Shown: positions 1-11,734, counted from the first letter of the stretch. The stretch: 64,000 nucleotides of DNA from Mycolicibacterium peregrinum (GCF_002102345.1 NZ_LQPP01000047.1:208741-272740), one strand, 5' to 3'. Numbers and translations: made by a program. Notes: generated from the letters alone by a model not told the origin.

Positions 1-681
1 AAGGTTCGCTATCTGCACTCGGAGGTCGACACCCTGCGACGGGTCGAGTTGCTCCGGCAGCTCCGCCTCGGCGAGTACGACGTGCTGGTCGGTATCAACC
101 TGCTGCGTGAGGGGCTGGACCTTCCCGAGGTGTCGTTGGTGGCGATCCTCGACGCCGACAAGGAAGGGTTCCTGCGCTCCACGCGCAGCCTGATCCAGAC
201 CATCGGCCGCGCGGCGCGCAACGTGTCGGGCGAAGTGCACATGTACGCCGACAAGATCACCGACTCGATGCGTGAGGCGATCGACGAGACCGAACGCCGC
301 CGCGCCAAGCAGGTCGCCTACAACGAGGCCAACGGGATCGACCCGCAGCCGCTGCGCAAGAAGATCGCCGACATTCTCGACCAGGTGTACCGCGAGGCGG
401 ACGACACCGAGTCCGTCGAGGTCGGCGGTTCGGGGCGCAACGCCTCGCGTGGCCGGCGCGCTCAGGGTGAACCCGGGCGGTCGGTCAGCGCCGGCATCGT
501 GGAGGGACGCGACACCACCAACATGCCGCGGGCTGAATTGGCCGATCTGATCAAGGATCTGACCGAGCAGATGATGACTGCCGCTCGCGATCTGCAGTTC
601 GAACTGGCGGCGCGCATCCGCGACGAGATCCAGGACCTGAAGAAGGAGCTGCGAGGGATGGACGCGGCCGGCCTGAAGTAA
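1..681 (+). CDS. uvrB: UvrABC system protein B, C-terminal part (5' end outside window)
   Basis: This is the last 226 residues of UvrB, the helicase-like damage-verification subunit of nucleotide excision repair, which UvrA loads onto DNA. The reading frame is open from base 1, so the gene starts upstream of the window. Visible are the end of helicase domain 2, with GINLLREGLDLPEVSLV and the motif VI stretch QTIGRAARN, and a C-terminal UVR domain (about residues 175-215 of the fragment, ADLIKDLTEQMMTAARDLQF), which contacts UvrC. uvrA lies about 6.4 kb downstream on the same strand. The call is certain; only the N-terminus is missing. Confidence 0.97.
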   Translation, partial: KVRYLHSEVDTLRRVELLRQLRLGEYDVLVGINLLREGLDLPEVSLVAILDADKEGFLRSTRSLIQTIGRAARNVSGEVHMYADKITDSMREAIDETERRRAKQVAYNEANGIDPQPLRKKIADILDQVYREADDTESVEVGGSGRNASRGRRAQGEPGRSVSAGIVEGRDTTNMPRAELADLIKDLTEQMMTAARDLQFELAARIRDEIQDLKKELRGMDAAGLK

Positions 682-725
682 TCGGAGTTGACCTCAACGG
701 CGGTTCAGCTTCTAGCGTCATCGGT

Positions 726-2117
726 GTGACCGATACCGTGACGCCCGATACCGGGACCTGGCGGCAGTTGTTGGGTGCCCGCTATCTGGGCGCATCCACA
801 GTTTTGGCCGGCGGCGTGCTGCTGTACGCGACCAACGAGTTCCTGACGATCAGCCTGCTGCCCAGTGCGGTGGACGACATCGGCGGGCAGCGGTTCTACG
901 CCTGGGTGACGACGGTGTACCTCGTCGCGTCGGTGGTCGCGGCCACCACGGTTCACTCGCTGCTGATGCGGTTGGGCCCGCGGCACGCATACCTGTTGGG
1001 GCTCACGGTGTTCGGCGCAGGAAGCCTCGGCTGTGCCCTGGCCCCCAGCATGGAGGTCCTGCTTCTCGGGCGCACCGTGCAGGGCTTCGCGGGTGGACTG
1101 CTGGCCGGCCTGGGTTATGCGGTGATCAACACAGCGCTGCCGAATACGTTGTGGACCAAGGCATCTGCATTGGTGTCGGCGATGTGGGGCGTCGGCACCC
1201 TGATCGGTCCGGCGGCGGGCGGGCTGTTCGCGCAGTTCGGGCACTGGCGGTGGGCGTTCGGTGTGCTGGTGATCCTGACGGTCGCGATGGCCGTCCTGGT
1301 ACCGGTCGCCCTGCCTGCCAGAGGGACGGCGTCGGCTCCGGCGCCCGGTATTCCGGTGTGGTCGCTGGCCCTGCTGGGTGCCGCAGCGATGTCGGTCAGC
1401 GTGGCGGGCATCCCGCACGACTGGCGGGGGACCGCAGCACTGCTCGGTGTTGGGCTGGCACTGGTGGCCGGGTTCCTGTTCGTCGATCGTCGCGCCCGGG
1501 CATCGGTGTTGCCGCCCAGCACCTTCCGGCCCGGCCCGCTCAAGTGGATCTACCTGAGCCTCGGTGTGCTGATGGCCGCCACCATGGTCGACATGTATGT
1601 GCCGCTGTTCGCTCAACGTCTGGGGCACCTGACTCCGGTGATGGCGGGATTCTTCGGCGCGGTGCTTTCGGTCGGCTGGACCACGGGGGAGATCGTCAGC
1701 GCGTCGCTGCAGAATCGGCGCGCGATCGGGCGGACGGTGGCGGTCGCGCCCCTGGTGATGGCGGCCGGTCTGGCCTTGGGTGCGGTGTTGATCCGGGACG
1801 GCATGACGCCGTGGTTGGTCGGGGCGTGGGCGGTGGCGCTCCTGGTCACCGGCGCCGGGATCGGTATCGCCTGGCCTCACCTGTCCGCCTGGGCCATGGG
1901 AAGCGTCGACGACCCCGCCGAGGGGCCGGCCGCGGCGGCGGCGATCAACACCGTGCAACTGATCTGCGGGGCATTCGGCGCGGGTCTGGCCGGTGTCGTC
2001 GTCAACCTCAGCGCTACCGCCGACGCGGCCGCAGCGCGCTGGCTTTTCGCCGCATTCGCAATGCTTGCCGCCGTTGGTGCCGTCGCGTCGTTCCGGTCCG
2101 GTCGCAGGGCGAACTAG
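726..2117 (+). CDS. MFS transporter, drug-efflux type (Rv1634-like)
   Basis: A 463-residue integral membrane protein with many hydrophobic segments spread along its length, as in the major facilitator superfamily. It would sit in the inner membrane and export small molecules by proton antiport. The GTG start at 726 lies 44 bases after uvrB, the same arrangement as Rv1633-Rv1634 in M. tuberculosis. Family-typical signs include the loop after the second and third helices (RLGPRHAYLLG) and Gly-rich helices such as GFAGGLLAGLGYAV. The substrate cannot be read from the sequence. The first residues before the first helix contain TP repeats and no special signal. Confidence 0.85.
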   Translation: MTDTVTPDTGTWRQLLGARYLGASTVLAGGVLLYATNEFLTISLLPSAVDDIGGQRFYAWVTTVYLVASVVAATTVHSLLMRLGPRHAYLLGLTVFGAGSLGCALAPSMEVLLLGRTVQGFAGGLLAGLGYAVINTALPNTLWTKASALVSAMWGVGTLIGPAAGGLFAQFGHWRWAFGVLVILTVAMAVLVPVALPARGTASAPAPGIPVWSLALLGAAAMSVSVAGIPHDWRGTAALLGVGLALVAGFLFVDRRARASVLPPSTFRPGPLKWIYLSLGVLMAATMVDMYVPLFAQRLGHLTPVMAGFFGAVLSVGWTTGEIVSASLQNRRAIGRTVAVAPLVMAAGLALGAVLIRDGMTPWLVGAWAVALLVTGAGIGIAWPHLSAWAMGSVDDPAEGPAAAAAINTVQLICGAFGAGLAGVVVNLSATADAAAARWLFAAFAMLAAVGAVASFRSGRRAN

Positions 2118-2194
2118 CTCACACCTTCGTGCGCGATGAGTTTCGGCGGCACCGCGGGTCTCACTCGTATAGGACTAAAACGAGGAGTGATTCG

Positions 2195-2959
2195 ATGCCG
2201 CTGACGCTGAATGCCTACCCAGATGTCGTCGCCCGGGACGAGTGGCTCGAGGCGCGCCGGAAGCTGCTGGCCCGCGAACGTGAGTCGACGCACCTGCGCG
2301 ACGCGGTCAACGCCGAACGCCGCCGGCTGCCGATGGTGAAGGTGGAGAAGGACTACACGTTCGAGGGCCCCGACGGGGAAGTGACGCTCCTTGGCATGTT
2401 CGAGGGCCGCAGCCAGCTTTACATCCACCACTTCATGTGGATCGACGCGATCGACGCCGGATGTCCCAGTTGCACGGCCGCTGCCGACCTCACCTTCACC
2501 GAAGAGGATCGAGAGCTGTTGCACGGCAAGGACGTCACCTTCGCCTGTGTGTCCCGCGCGCCGTACGCGAGCATCGCGGCCTACCGCGACAGCCACGGCT
2601 GGACGTTCCCCTGGTACTCGTCGCGCGACGGTGACTTCACGTACGACTACCACGTGACGCTCGACCCGGCCCGTGCCCCAATCGAATACAACTACAAGTC
2701 CGCCGACGAGTTGCGCGCCGACGGTTTCAGTGACGACGACCTGCGCGGTGACTGGCCCGGGGCCAGTGTCTTCCTGCGCCGCGGCGACGAGGTGTTCCAC
2801 ACCTACTCGGCGTTCGCCCGCGGCCTCGACCACAGCGCCGTCGGATACCCGTTCCTCGACCTCACCCCGTACGGGCGGCAGGAACCGTGGGAGGACTCGC
2901 CGGCCGGGTGGCCGCAGGGCGGACCAGCGGTCGGCAGGCCGGTGGGGGACTGCCACTAG
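2195..2959 (+). CDS. DUF899 family thioredoxin-like protein
   Basis: A 254-residue soluble protein of the DUF899 (thioredoxin-like) family. It has no signal peptide or membrane segment. A CPSC motif (C-x-x-C) follows a conserved block MWIDAIDAGCPSC, as in other members; the biochemical role of the family is not well established, but a redox or thiol-linked function is plausible. The ATG at 2195 is chosen because GAGGAG (2183-2188) lies 6 bases upstream; the frame stays open far upstream through the MFS gene but without a convincing start. It lies between the MFS gene and tRNA-Cys, where M. tuberculosis has nothing comparable that I recall. Confidence 0.8.
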   Translation: MPLTLNAYPDVVARDEWLEARRKLLARERESTHLRDAVNAERRRLPMVKVEKDYTFEGPDGEVTLLGMFEGRSQLYIHHFMWIDAIDAGCPSCTAAADLTFTEEDRELLHGKDVTFACVSRAPYASIAAYRDSHGWTFPWYSSRDGDFTYDYHVTLDPARAPIEYNYKSADELRADGFSDDDLRGDWPGASVFLRRGDEVFHTYSAFARGLDHSAVGYPFLDLTPYGRQEPWEDSPAGWPQGGPAVGRPVGDCH

Positions 2960-3024
2960 TTAGTGATCATTGAGATCGAAACTGTGGGCCCACGTCGAAG
3001 TGCCTGGCACAGTAACCAATCGAT

Positions 3025-3095
3025 GCGGGTGTGTCTGAGCGGTTAGGAACCGGCCTGCAAAGCCGTTTACACGGGTTCGAATCCCGTCACTCGCT
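3025..3095 (+). tRNA. tRNA-Cys (anticodon GCA)
   Basis: A 71-base cloverleaf. The acceptor stem GCGGGTG (3025-3031) pairs with CACTCGC (3088-3094), one G-T pair. The T arm is ACGGG-TTCGAAT-CCCGT. The anticodon loop CTGCAAA gives GCA, which reads Cys codons, and the discriminator base is T (3095), the cysteine identity base. The 3' CCA is not encoded. A strong hairpin follows at 3104. The anticodon stem has four clear pairs (CGGC/GCCG) and the fifth is mismatched. Confidence 0.93.
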
Positions 3096-3103
3096 CGGAT
3101 GAG

Positions 3104-3131
3104 AGCCCCCGCCCGCTAACGGGCGGGGGCT
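3104..3131 (+). terminator. Hairpin terminator after tRNA-Cys
   Basis: A perfect 12-bp GC-rich stem, AGCCCCCGCCCG (3104-3115) with CGGGCGGGGGCT (3120-3131), and a CTAA loop. It starts 9 bases after the tRNA. No T tract follows, as is common for mycobacterial terminators. The following gene starts 19 bases after it. Confidence 0.75.
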
Positions 3132-3149
3132 GCATCGAATAATGCTGCC

Positions 3150-4001
3150 GTGCCCATGTTGCCTCTTGCCGACATCCTCTCCACCCTCGAGCTGGTCGAG
3201 TCAGAGGACGGCACGTTCGTCGCCGAACAGCGGGACAACCCCACCCATCACATCGTGGGCGGTCACCTCACTGCCCAGGCGCTAATCGCGGCCGGTCGCA
3301 CCGTGCCTGGCCGACTGCCGCACAGCCTGCACGTGTACCTGCTGCGGGCCGGTGACGCCCGGTATCCGGTGCAGATGGAGGTGAGCAACCTGCGCGACGG
3401 GGGCTCGCTGTCCACGCGTCAGGTCACCGCCCGCCAGGGTGGAGAGATATTGCTGGAGGCGATGATCTCGTTCAGCGTCCCGATGGATGCGGCGGACTAC
3501 CATCGACGCGCGCCCGAGGTGCCCGGTCCCGAAACTCTTCCCCGGGTCGAGGAGCAGTTGCAGGCGTTCGCCGATGAGGCCGACGGGTTCTGGGTACGTC
3601 CGCAGTGGATCGAGCGACGCTACATCGACCCGCCTCCACGGCTGGCGATCGAGATGGCGGAGCCGCCGGAGCGCACCCGGATGTGGTGGCGTCCGGCCGA
3701 ACCCGTGACCGACGATCCGATCATCAACAGTGCTCTGCTGACCTATTTCGCGGGTACCGCACTGCTCGACACCACGGTGACCATGCGGCGTGCCACTCAT
3801 GTGACCACGTTTTCTGCGTTGATCGACATGGCGATCTGGTTTCACCGTCCTGCGGATTTGACGGATTGGGTGTTGTCCGACCAGCTTTCACCGAGCGGCA
3901 TCAACGGGCGCGGTCTGGCCAGTGCGACCCTCTACAACCACGCCGGGCAACTCGTGTGTACGACGACGCAGGAGATGTACTTCGGCCGCCGTCGCGACTG
4001 A
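3150..4001 (+). CDS. Acyl-CoA thioesterase II (TesB family)
   Basis: A 283-residue double-hotdog thioesterase that hydrolyses acyl-CoA to free fatty acid and CoA in the cytoplasm. Family marks are HHIVGGHLTAQALIAAGRTV in the first hotdog and a second hotdog ending SPSGINGRGLASATLYNHAG and CTTTQEMYF. Length matches the usual 280-290 residues. The GTG at 3150 is used here; an ATG at 3156 would shorten the protein by two residues. It follows the tRNA-Cys hairpin and is convergent with the GT-C gene, with one base between the stop codons. M. tuberculosis tesB genes are elsewhere, so this is a local difference. Confidence 0.9.
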   Translation: MPMLPLADILSTLELVESEDGTFVAEQRDNPTHHIVGGHLTAQALIAAGRTVPGRLPHSLHVYLLRAGDARYPVQMEVSNLRDGGSLSTRQVTARQGGEILLEAMISFSVPMDAADYHRRAPEVPGPETLPRVEEQLQAFADEADGFWVRPQWIERRYIDPPPRLAIEMAEPPERTRMWWRPAEPVTDDPIINSALLTYFAGTALLDTTVTMRRATHVTTFSALIDMAIWFHRPADLTDWVLSDQLSPSGINGRGLASATLYNHAGQLVCTTTQEMYFGRRRD

Positions 4002-4002
4002 C

Positions 4003-5541
4003 TCAGCGGGTGGACTTGACCACCTGGGCGAAGTTGAACTGCCAGCGTTCGACGATGTGGAAACCCATGCTTTCGGGCACCTGATAGGCCGGGGCCCGGT
4101 CCAGACGGGGCCCCGGCTTCAGTCCCGTACCGCTCTGTCGGCTCGGTACCGACGGATCGCGTTCGGACACCGTCCACAAGACGGTGCACCGGCGCACCTC
4201 GTCGGCCACACCCCAGATCCCGAGATGCGCGTCCCACAACCGATTTCGTTTCCAGGCCGGGGCGCCGCGACCGGGATCGACAAGGTCGGCGTATGCGTCC
4301 GGCCGGGCGGCGGTGAGCGGGCGGATCGGGCCCGGTTTCCATGAGGTGGTGTTGTCGAAGATCAGGCAGTCGCCGGGGGAGGAGTGCGCCGAGATGACAT
4401 CGGCGACCTGGCTGAAGTCCATACCCTCCTTGGCGTACGGGCCGCGCTGCACCATCAGATAGTTGGGAGTTGCCGCGACGGCAAACACCGCCAGTACGGC
4501 CGTGATCCACTCCCTGCTGCGAGCCACCGCTACCACGCACACGGCGAGCAGCAGCGCCATCGCAGGCGTGGTGAAACTGAGGTAGCGAGGGTAGTAAAGC
4601 GGTTGGGCAACAGCCGAATACACCAGCAACACCGCGGTCGGGGCGACAACCCACACCGTGGCCACGAGTACGAGCCGCCGGACGCCGTCGTCGGTGGGCC
4701 GCAGCCTCCGGATCACCAGTGGTGCACCCAACACGGCGGCCGCCAGTACCGCGAACGCCACACTGTGGTCGAAATATTGCCTGACCAGGACTTCGGTAAC
4801 TGAATGCAGGCCCGGGGGCGAGATCCACCCGACCTGGAAGCTCTGTGAGCGACACCACAGGACGAACGGAACCAGGACGAGAATCGCGGCGGCTGTCGCC
4901 GACGCCCACCTGATGCGGGTACGTCGACGGCTACAGAGGATCGCTACGGCCACGGCGTGTGGAAGCACCATCAGCACCACGAAGATGTTCAGCACGGCCG
5001 AAAACGCCAGCAGCGCACCGTATGACAGCCACAGCGAACGGCGGTCGCGCTGGATGGCGCAGATGAGCAGAACGGTCAGCCACACCGCGGCCAGGGTCGA
5101 CCACGAGTAGGAGCGGGCCTCGATACCTGCCCACGTGATCCTGGGCAGCATCGCGAAAAGAATTCCCGCACAGACTGATAGCGTGCGGGTACCGAACTGC
5201 CGGCCGAGAACCACGACCCCGCCGGCGGCGCCGCCGATGGCCAGGCAGCTGGAGAACCTGGACCAGAACTCCGTCGCCGGGAAGATGCTGAACCAGCCGT
5301 GCATGCCGAGGTAATACAGTCCGTGTACGGCGTCGATATGGCCGAGCAGATCCCACAGTTGCGGCACCGATCGGGTTGCGGCCGAGATGGTGGCCGCCTC
5401 GTCGAACCACAGCGACGGACGGGCGGCTCCCGCCGCGCACAGCACGACGGCAAATGCCGCCACCGCCAGGGCGTCGAATCGGGTGTCTCGGCCGATCCGG
5501 CGGTCCGCGCCGTCGGCGCGCTCGTTCAGCGATAGATCCAC
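4003..5541 (-). CDS. GT-C (GT39-like) membrane glycosyltransferase, Rv1635c-like position
   Basis: A 512-residue polytopic protein of the GT-C superfamily (PMT/ArnT-like), expected to use polyprenyl-phosphate sugars on the outer face of the inner membrane. After a short cytoplasmic tail and the first helix comes SLWFDEAAT, with the acidic pair typical of the first GT-C loop. About ten more hydrophobic segments follow, then a soluble C-terminal domain (about residues 380-512) rich in W and P. Rv1635c, at this chromosomal place in M. tuberculosis, adds mannose caps to lipoarabinomannan. Whether this protein does the same is inference from position and fold. The GTG start at 5541 is in frame and without a strong ribosome site. 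Confidence 0.75.
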   Translation of the reverse strand: MDLSLNERADGADRRIGRDTRFDALAVAAFAVVLCAAGAARPSLWFDEAATISAATRSVPQLWDLLGHIDAVHGLYYLGMHGWFSIFPATEFWSRFSSCLAIGGAAGGVVVLGRQFGTRTLSVCAGILFAMLPRITWAGIEARSYSWSTLAAVWLTVLLICAIQRDRRSLWLSYGALLAFSAVLNIFVVLMVLPHAVAVAILCSRRRTRIRWASATAAAILVLVPFVLWCRSQSFQVGWISPPGLHSVTEVLVRQYFDHSVAFAVLAAAVLGAPLVIRRLRPTDDGVRRLVLVATVWVVAPTAVLLVYSAVAQPLYYPRYLSFTTPAMALLLAVCVVAVARSREWITAVLAVFAVAATPNYLMVQRGPYAKEGMDFSQVADVISAHSSPGDCLIFDNTTSWKPGPIRPLTAARPDAYADLVDPGRGAPAWKRNRLWDAHLGIWGVADEVRRCTVLWTVSERDPSVPSRQSGTGLKPGPRLDRAPAYQVPESMGFHIVERWQFNFAQVVKSTR

Positions 5542-5889
5542 GTCAGCGACGGTGTCACCCCCTCAAGTGATGGCAAACAATAACCTGAGGGGAGCCGACT
5601 CGCTTTATCCGACAGGGCTATTGCCGGGCGGTCCCGCCGGATGAGCTGGATCACTCCCGCGGTGAATCGTCCTGGCGACAACCCGGATTCGGGCGAGGTC
5701 GATTACGTCACGGTCGGCACCGAATTTGCGCCTCTGCGAGTTAATATCAGGGCCGGTTCGCCGGACCGGGATGCCAATAGTGGGTCCAGTTGTCGGCTGT
5801 CCGTGCGGGTGTCGTGATTCGCACCCCTGGTCAGTGGGCGACGGGTTACTGTCTCGGGTGGCGTTGCAACTGACAGTGGGAGGGTATTG
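5542..5889. other. 348-base divergent intergenic region
   Basis: The region separates the GT-C gene (minus) from the stress-protein gene (plus). I see no coding potential. It contains a 7-bp inverted repeat CCCCTCA (5559-5565) with TGAGGGG (5586-5592), 20 bases apart, close to the GT-C start, and a TACTGT (TANNNT) -10-like hexamer about 40 bases before the stress-protein start codon. Either may be regulatory, but neither is proven. Confidence 0.4.
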
Positions 5890-6333
5890 ATGAGCGCGTA
5901 TCGAACCGTGGTGGTCGGCACGGACGGATCTGATTCGTCGTTGCGTGCAGTCGACCGCGCCGGTCAGATTGCCGCCGGCTCGAATGCCAAACTGATCGTG
6001 GCAACCGCGTACTTCCCCCAGAGTGAAGACCAGCGTGCCGCCGATGTGCTCAAAGAAGAGGGCTACAAGATGGCCGGCAACGCGCCCATCTACGCCATCC
6101 TCCGTGAGGCGACCGACCGCGCGAAGGCAGCCGGCGCCACCGAGATCGAGGAGCGGCCGGTTGTCGGCGCGCCGGTCGATGCGCTCGTCGAGCTGGCCGA
6201 GGACGTCCAGGCGGATCTGCTGGTGGTCGGCAACGTCGGCCTGAGCACGATTGCCGGCCGTCTGCTGGGCTCGGTGCCCGCGAACGTGGCACGCCGGTCC
6301 AAGACCGACGTGCTCATCGTCCACACCAGCTGA
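5890..6333 (+). CDS. Universal stress protein, Rv1636 (TB15.3)-like
   Basis: A 147-residue single-domain universal stress protein. It begins SAYRTVVVGTDGS, the first strand and loop of the fold, and ends with VGNVGLSTIAGRLLGSVPAN, which fits the nucleotide-binding pattern G-x2-G-x9-G-S. The M. tuberculosis ortholog at this position, Rv1636, is known to bind cAMP, and a cAMP-binding role is reasonable here; an adenylate cyclase lies at 33.7 kb. The ATG at 5890 is chosen because GGGAGGG lies just upstream; a TTG three bases earlier is less likely. It is cytoplasmic and probably monocistronic. Confidence 0.92.
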   Translation: MSAYRTVVVGTDGSDSSLRAVDRAGQIAAGSNAKLIVATAYFPQSEDQRAADVLKEEGYKMAGNAPIYAILREATDRAKAAGATEIEERPVVGAPVDALVELAEDVQADLLVVGNVGLSTIAGRLLGSVPANVARRSKTDVLIVHTS

Positions 6334-6346
6334 GCCGCTGCCCGAC

Positions 6347-7030
6347 TCACCAACCGCGCTCGCGCCACTCCCCGAGATGGGGACGTTCGGTGCCGAGCGT
6401 GGTGTCGTCTCCGTGGCCGGGATACACCACTGTGCGGTCGTCGTAGACGTCGAACACCTTGGTGCTCACATCGCCCAGTAACCGCTCGAAGTCGCCGGGC
6501 TGCCAGGTCTTGCCGACCCCGCCTGGAAACAGGCAGTCGCCGGTGAAGAGGTGGGTCACTCCGTCGGGTGATTTCAGGGCCAGGGCAACCGAGCCCTCGG
6601 TGTGGCCCCGGAGATGGATCACGTCGAACGTCAGGTCGCCGATCGTGATCGTGTCGCCGTCGGCAAGGATCCGGTCGGGCGTCACGGGCAATGGTTCGGC
6701 GTCCAGGGAGTGGGCTGCCGTCGGCGCCCCGGTGACCTCTGCCACAGCTTCCAGCGCCTGCCAGTGGTCGAAGTGCTGGTGGCTGGTGACGATCAGCGAC
6801 AGCTTCGGCGTCTGCTGCTTGATCACGTCCAGCAGCACCTCGGCGTCGTTGGCGGCGTCGATGAGCAGCGTTTCTCCGGTGGAATTGCAGGTCACCAGGT
6901 AGGCGTTGTTGTCCATCGGGCCCACCGACACCTTGATGATCGAGGCGTTCGGCAGGGTGCGCCTGGCCGCGGTCTGCGGCTCCTGGTGGCCGGTGTAGGT
7001 GTCGTCAACCGCGATGTGGGGGCTGGTCAT
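6347..7030 (-). CDS. MBL-fold metallo-hydrolase (glyoxalase II-like, Rv1637c-like)
   Basis: A 227-residue metallo-beta-lactamase-fold hydrolase. The zinc motif H-x-H-x-D-H is present (TSHQHFDHW, about residue 82), with later ligands in LRGHTEGS, FTGDCLF and VYPGHGDDT. Size and layout match glyoxalase II-like thioester hydrolases; the substrate is unknown. The frame is open upstream of 7030, but the ATG there gives the usual N-terminus and leaves 73 bases to the divergent uvrA gene. It is convergent with the stress-protein gene, 13 bases apart. Confidence 0.85.
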   Translation of the reverse strand: MTSPHIAVDDTYTGHQEPQTAARRTLPNASIIKVSVGPMDNNAYLVTCNSTGETLLIDAANDAEVLLDVIKQQTPKLSLIVTSHQHFDHWQALEAVAEVTGAPTAAHSLDAEPLPVTPDRILADGDTITIGDLTFDVIHLRGHTEGSVALALKSPDGVTHLFTGDCLFPGGVGKTWQPGDFERLLGDVSTKVFDVYDDRTVVYPGHGDDTTLGTERPHLGEWRERGW

Positions 7031-7103
7031 AGCGCCACCGTATCCGGCTTGTCGGTGGGCGCACATAGCATGGGCGTGAAGTCTGTCGTGGGAAAGGAAA
7101 CGC

Positions 7104-9998
<2,895 letters not shown>

Positions 9999-10001
9999 CC
10001 G

Positions 10002-10571
10002 TCAGTGCACGGTGTGGTGGCTCTGGAATGCGAACCAGTGCGGGCCAAGGCGTCTCACCGAGGCCATGACATAGTCGCCCGCCGTGTTGTGCACGGTCTG
10101 AGGCGCGCTGCCGTCGACGCTGTAGGTGAACCCGTCCGAGCCGTTCATGTCGTCGCGGCGCGAGAAGTCGATGAAGTTGTCCGTGCGGCGCGAGACGTGC
10201 TCGACGGTGTATCCGGCGATGCGGTGGGGCTGGTGTCCGAAGGTTTCATCGCTCTCGAATGCCGTAAGGGCCGCCTCGAATGCTGACTGCGCGACCCGCC
10301 AATGCAGTTGCAGTGGAACGTTTGTGCACGCCAGTCCGATGCCGACGACCACCAGTGCCGGGCTCGCCAGCATCATGGCCCGCTCCCGCCGGCCTGCCCG
10401 TCCTCGCAGCGCGATGCCCACGCCGCACCAGATGATGAACAACGGAACCAGCGCCAAGGCGCCGATATAGAACGCATCGGACGGTTCACCCGGAAAGCTC
10501 ATGCCGTAGAGCAGGCCGAGGACCGCGCACCCGGACAGCGCCAACAGCACCCAACCGGCGACCCGCGTCAT
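10002..10571 (-). CDS. Small membrane protein of unknown function
   Basis: 189 residues with three N-terminal hydrophobic segments (about residues 5-25, 35-57 and 72-90) followed by a soluble C-terminal part of about 95 residues that is rich in H, F and D and contains SRRTDNFIDFSRRDDMN. I do not recognise a family. The ATG at 10571 overlaps the stop of the upstream winged-helix gene by four bases (ATGA), so the two are probably translated together. It is convergent with uvrA, three bases apart. An earlier in-frame start exists but would overlap the neighbour heavily. Confidence 0.6.
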   Translation of the reverse strand: MTRVAGWVLLALSGCAVLGLLYGMSFPGEPSDAFYIGALALVPLFIIWCGVGIALRGRAGRRERAMMLASPALVVVGIGLACTNVPLQLHWRVAQSAFEAALTAFESDETFGHQPHRIAGYTVEHVSRRTDNFIDFSRRDDMNGSDGFTYSVDGSAPQTVHNTAGDYVMASVRRLGPHWFAFQSHHTVH

Positions 10572-11731
10572 GAGCGCTTGGACAACGGCGACGGGAACCG
10601 GGGATTGGCACGTGCCCCGGCCAGCCAGTCCGTGAGCGCATCGGCGCGGTGTCGCAGCGCGCGAGTGCCGTCGCGGCCGATCTCCTCCAGCAGGTGCAGC
10701 TGGACGCGGCCGTCGGAGTCCTGGCCCCAGCCGCCCACGATCCGGCCGTTCCACCAGGCTGTGGGCCCGCCGTTGCCGTTGTTGTCGAACACCTCCGAGC
10801 GATGGTCGCCGACGTACCAGTCGCGGTCGAACCACCCCATCGTGGTGACGTCCAGACCAGGGAGCAGAGCCGCCCAGGGCTCAGCCTCTGGTTCGACGTC
10901 GAGGTCGTCGGGCAGCACGTAGCCCGTGGTGCCCTCCAGATCGACCTCGACCGCGCCGATATCGCGCAGGGCGTGGCGGGCCCAGGTCAGGGTGTTGCCG
11001 AACCACCACTTGATGTCGGTGACCGTGGCGGGGCCGAACGTACGCAACCAGGTGCGCACCAGCTCGGCGCGGGCATGGTCGGGCTCGGCTGTCGGCACTG
11101 TTGTCCCGAGCCAGTCGGAGGTGACCGCCCACCGTGGCCTCGAGTTGGTCCAGCCGCTGTCGTTGGGACCGCGGACGATCTCGCCGCGCACCCCGAGCAC
11201 CGTCAAAACCCTTGGAGAAAGCGGAGTCTCACCGCCCCAGCGCTTTCCCGGTGCCGGGTCGAAACTGCCGGCGAGTTCGGGTAGTGCGATGCGAAGCTGG
11301 GATGCGGGGGTCGGCCCGTGCTCACGCAGATGGGCCAGGACTGCCTGGCACGCGGTGTGTAGCCACTGGGTGCCGTCGGCGGCCACCCCGGCTTTCTCCA
11401 CGTCGCCGACGAGCTTGCGCTGTTCGCTGCCGGCGACCCGGTCACTGGCCCCGGCCTGCACCAGCGGCAGGTCCTCGGTACGCACGATCCACAGTGTGCG
11501 GCGCATCGCGAGGTGTTTGAGCAGCGTGCGCCGTTGGTACAGCTCGCCGTCGAGATCGTCGACGGCGAAGCCAGGTAGCCGCGCAAACAGGGACAGATAA
11601 GGGGTCGAGGGATCAGTCGCGTGCAGGCCGACGAAAGCGCGCGCGGTGTCGTCGACGGATGACGCCGGTTGGCTCAGGAAATGGCGCCGGGCCAGCCGGG
11701 CCCGCCGCTCGGCAAGAGTGAACGTGCGCAC
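10568..11731 (-). CDS. Winged-helix DNA-binding protein (HTH_42, AlkZ/YcaQ-like)
   Basis: 387 residues of the winged-helix family that includes the DNA interstrand-crosslink glycosylases AlkZ and YcaQ. Characteristic stretches are FVGLHATDPSTPYLSLFARL near the N-terminus, HLAMRRTLWIVRTEDLPL, and the C-terminal VGGWGQDSDGRVQLHLLEE. AlkZ needs a Gln-containing catalytic pair early in the protein. Here the equivalent place reads GLHATDP, so glycosylase activity is uncertain. It precedes a small membrane protein by an ATGA overlap. Function therefore: DNA-binding, possibly repair, not settled. Confidence 0.75.
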   Translation of the reverse strand: MRTFTLAERRARLARRHFLSQPASSVDDTARAFVGLHATDPSTPYLSLFARLPGFAVDDLDGELYQRRTLLKHLAMRRTLWIVRTEDLPLVQAGASDRVAGSEQRKLVGDVEKAGVAADGTQWLHTACQAVLAHLREHGPTPASQLRIALPELAGSFDPAPGKRWGGETPLSPRVLTVLGVRGEIVRGPNDSGWTNSRPRWAVTSDWLGTTVPTAEPDHARAELVRTWLRTFGPATVTDIKWWFGNTLTWARHALRDIGAVEVDLEGTTGYVLPDDLDVEPEAEPWAALLPGLDVTTMGWFDRDWYVGDHRSEVFDNNGNGGPTAWWNGRIVGGWGQDSDGRVQLHLLEEIGRDGTRALRHRADALTDWLAGARANPRFPSPLSKRS

Positions 11732-11734
11732 GGA

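Noticed and set aside
705..1958. 417-codon minus-strand frame opposite the MFS gene
   Set aside because: Gln/His/Arg-rich shadow without motif; the plus strand encodes a clear transporter.
3025..3095. tRNA-Cys as an active integration site
   Set aside because: No integrase gene and no duplicated tRNA 3' end found in the window.
5559..5592. CCCCTCA/TGAGGGG hairpin as terminator
   Set aside because: It lies upstream of the divergent gene starts, has a 20-base loop and no T tract; more likely a protein site or chance.
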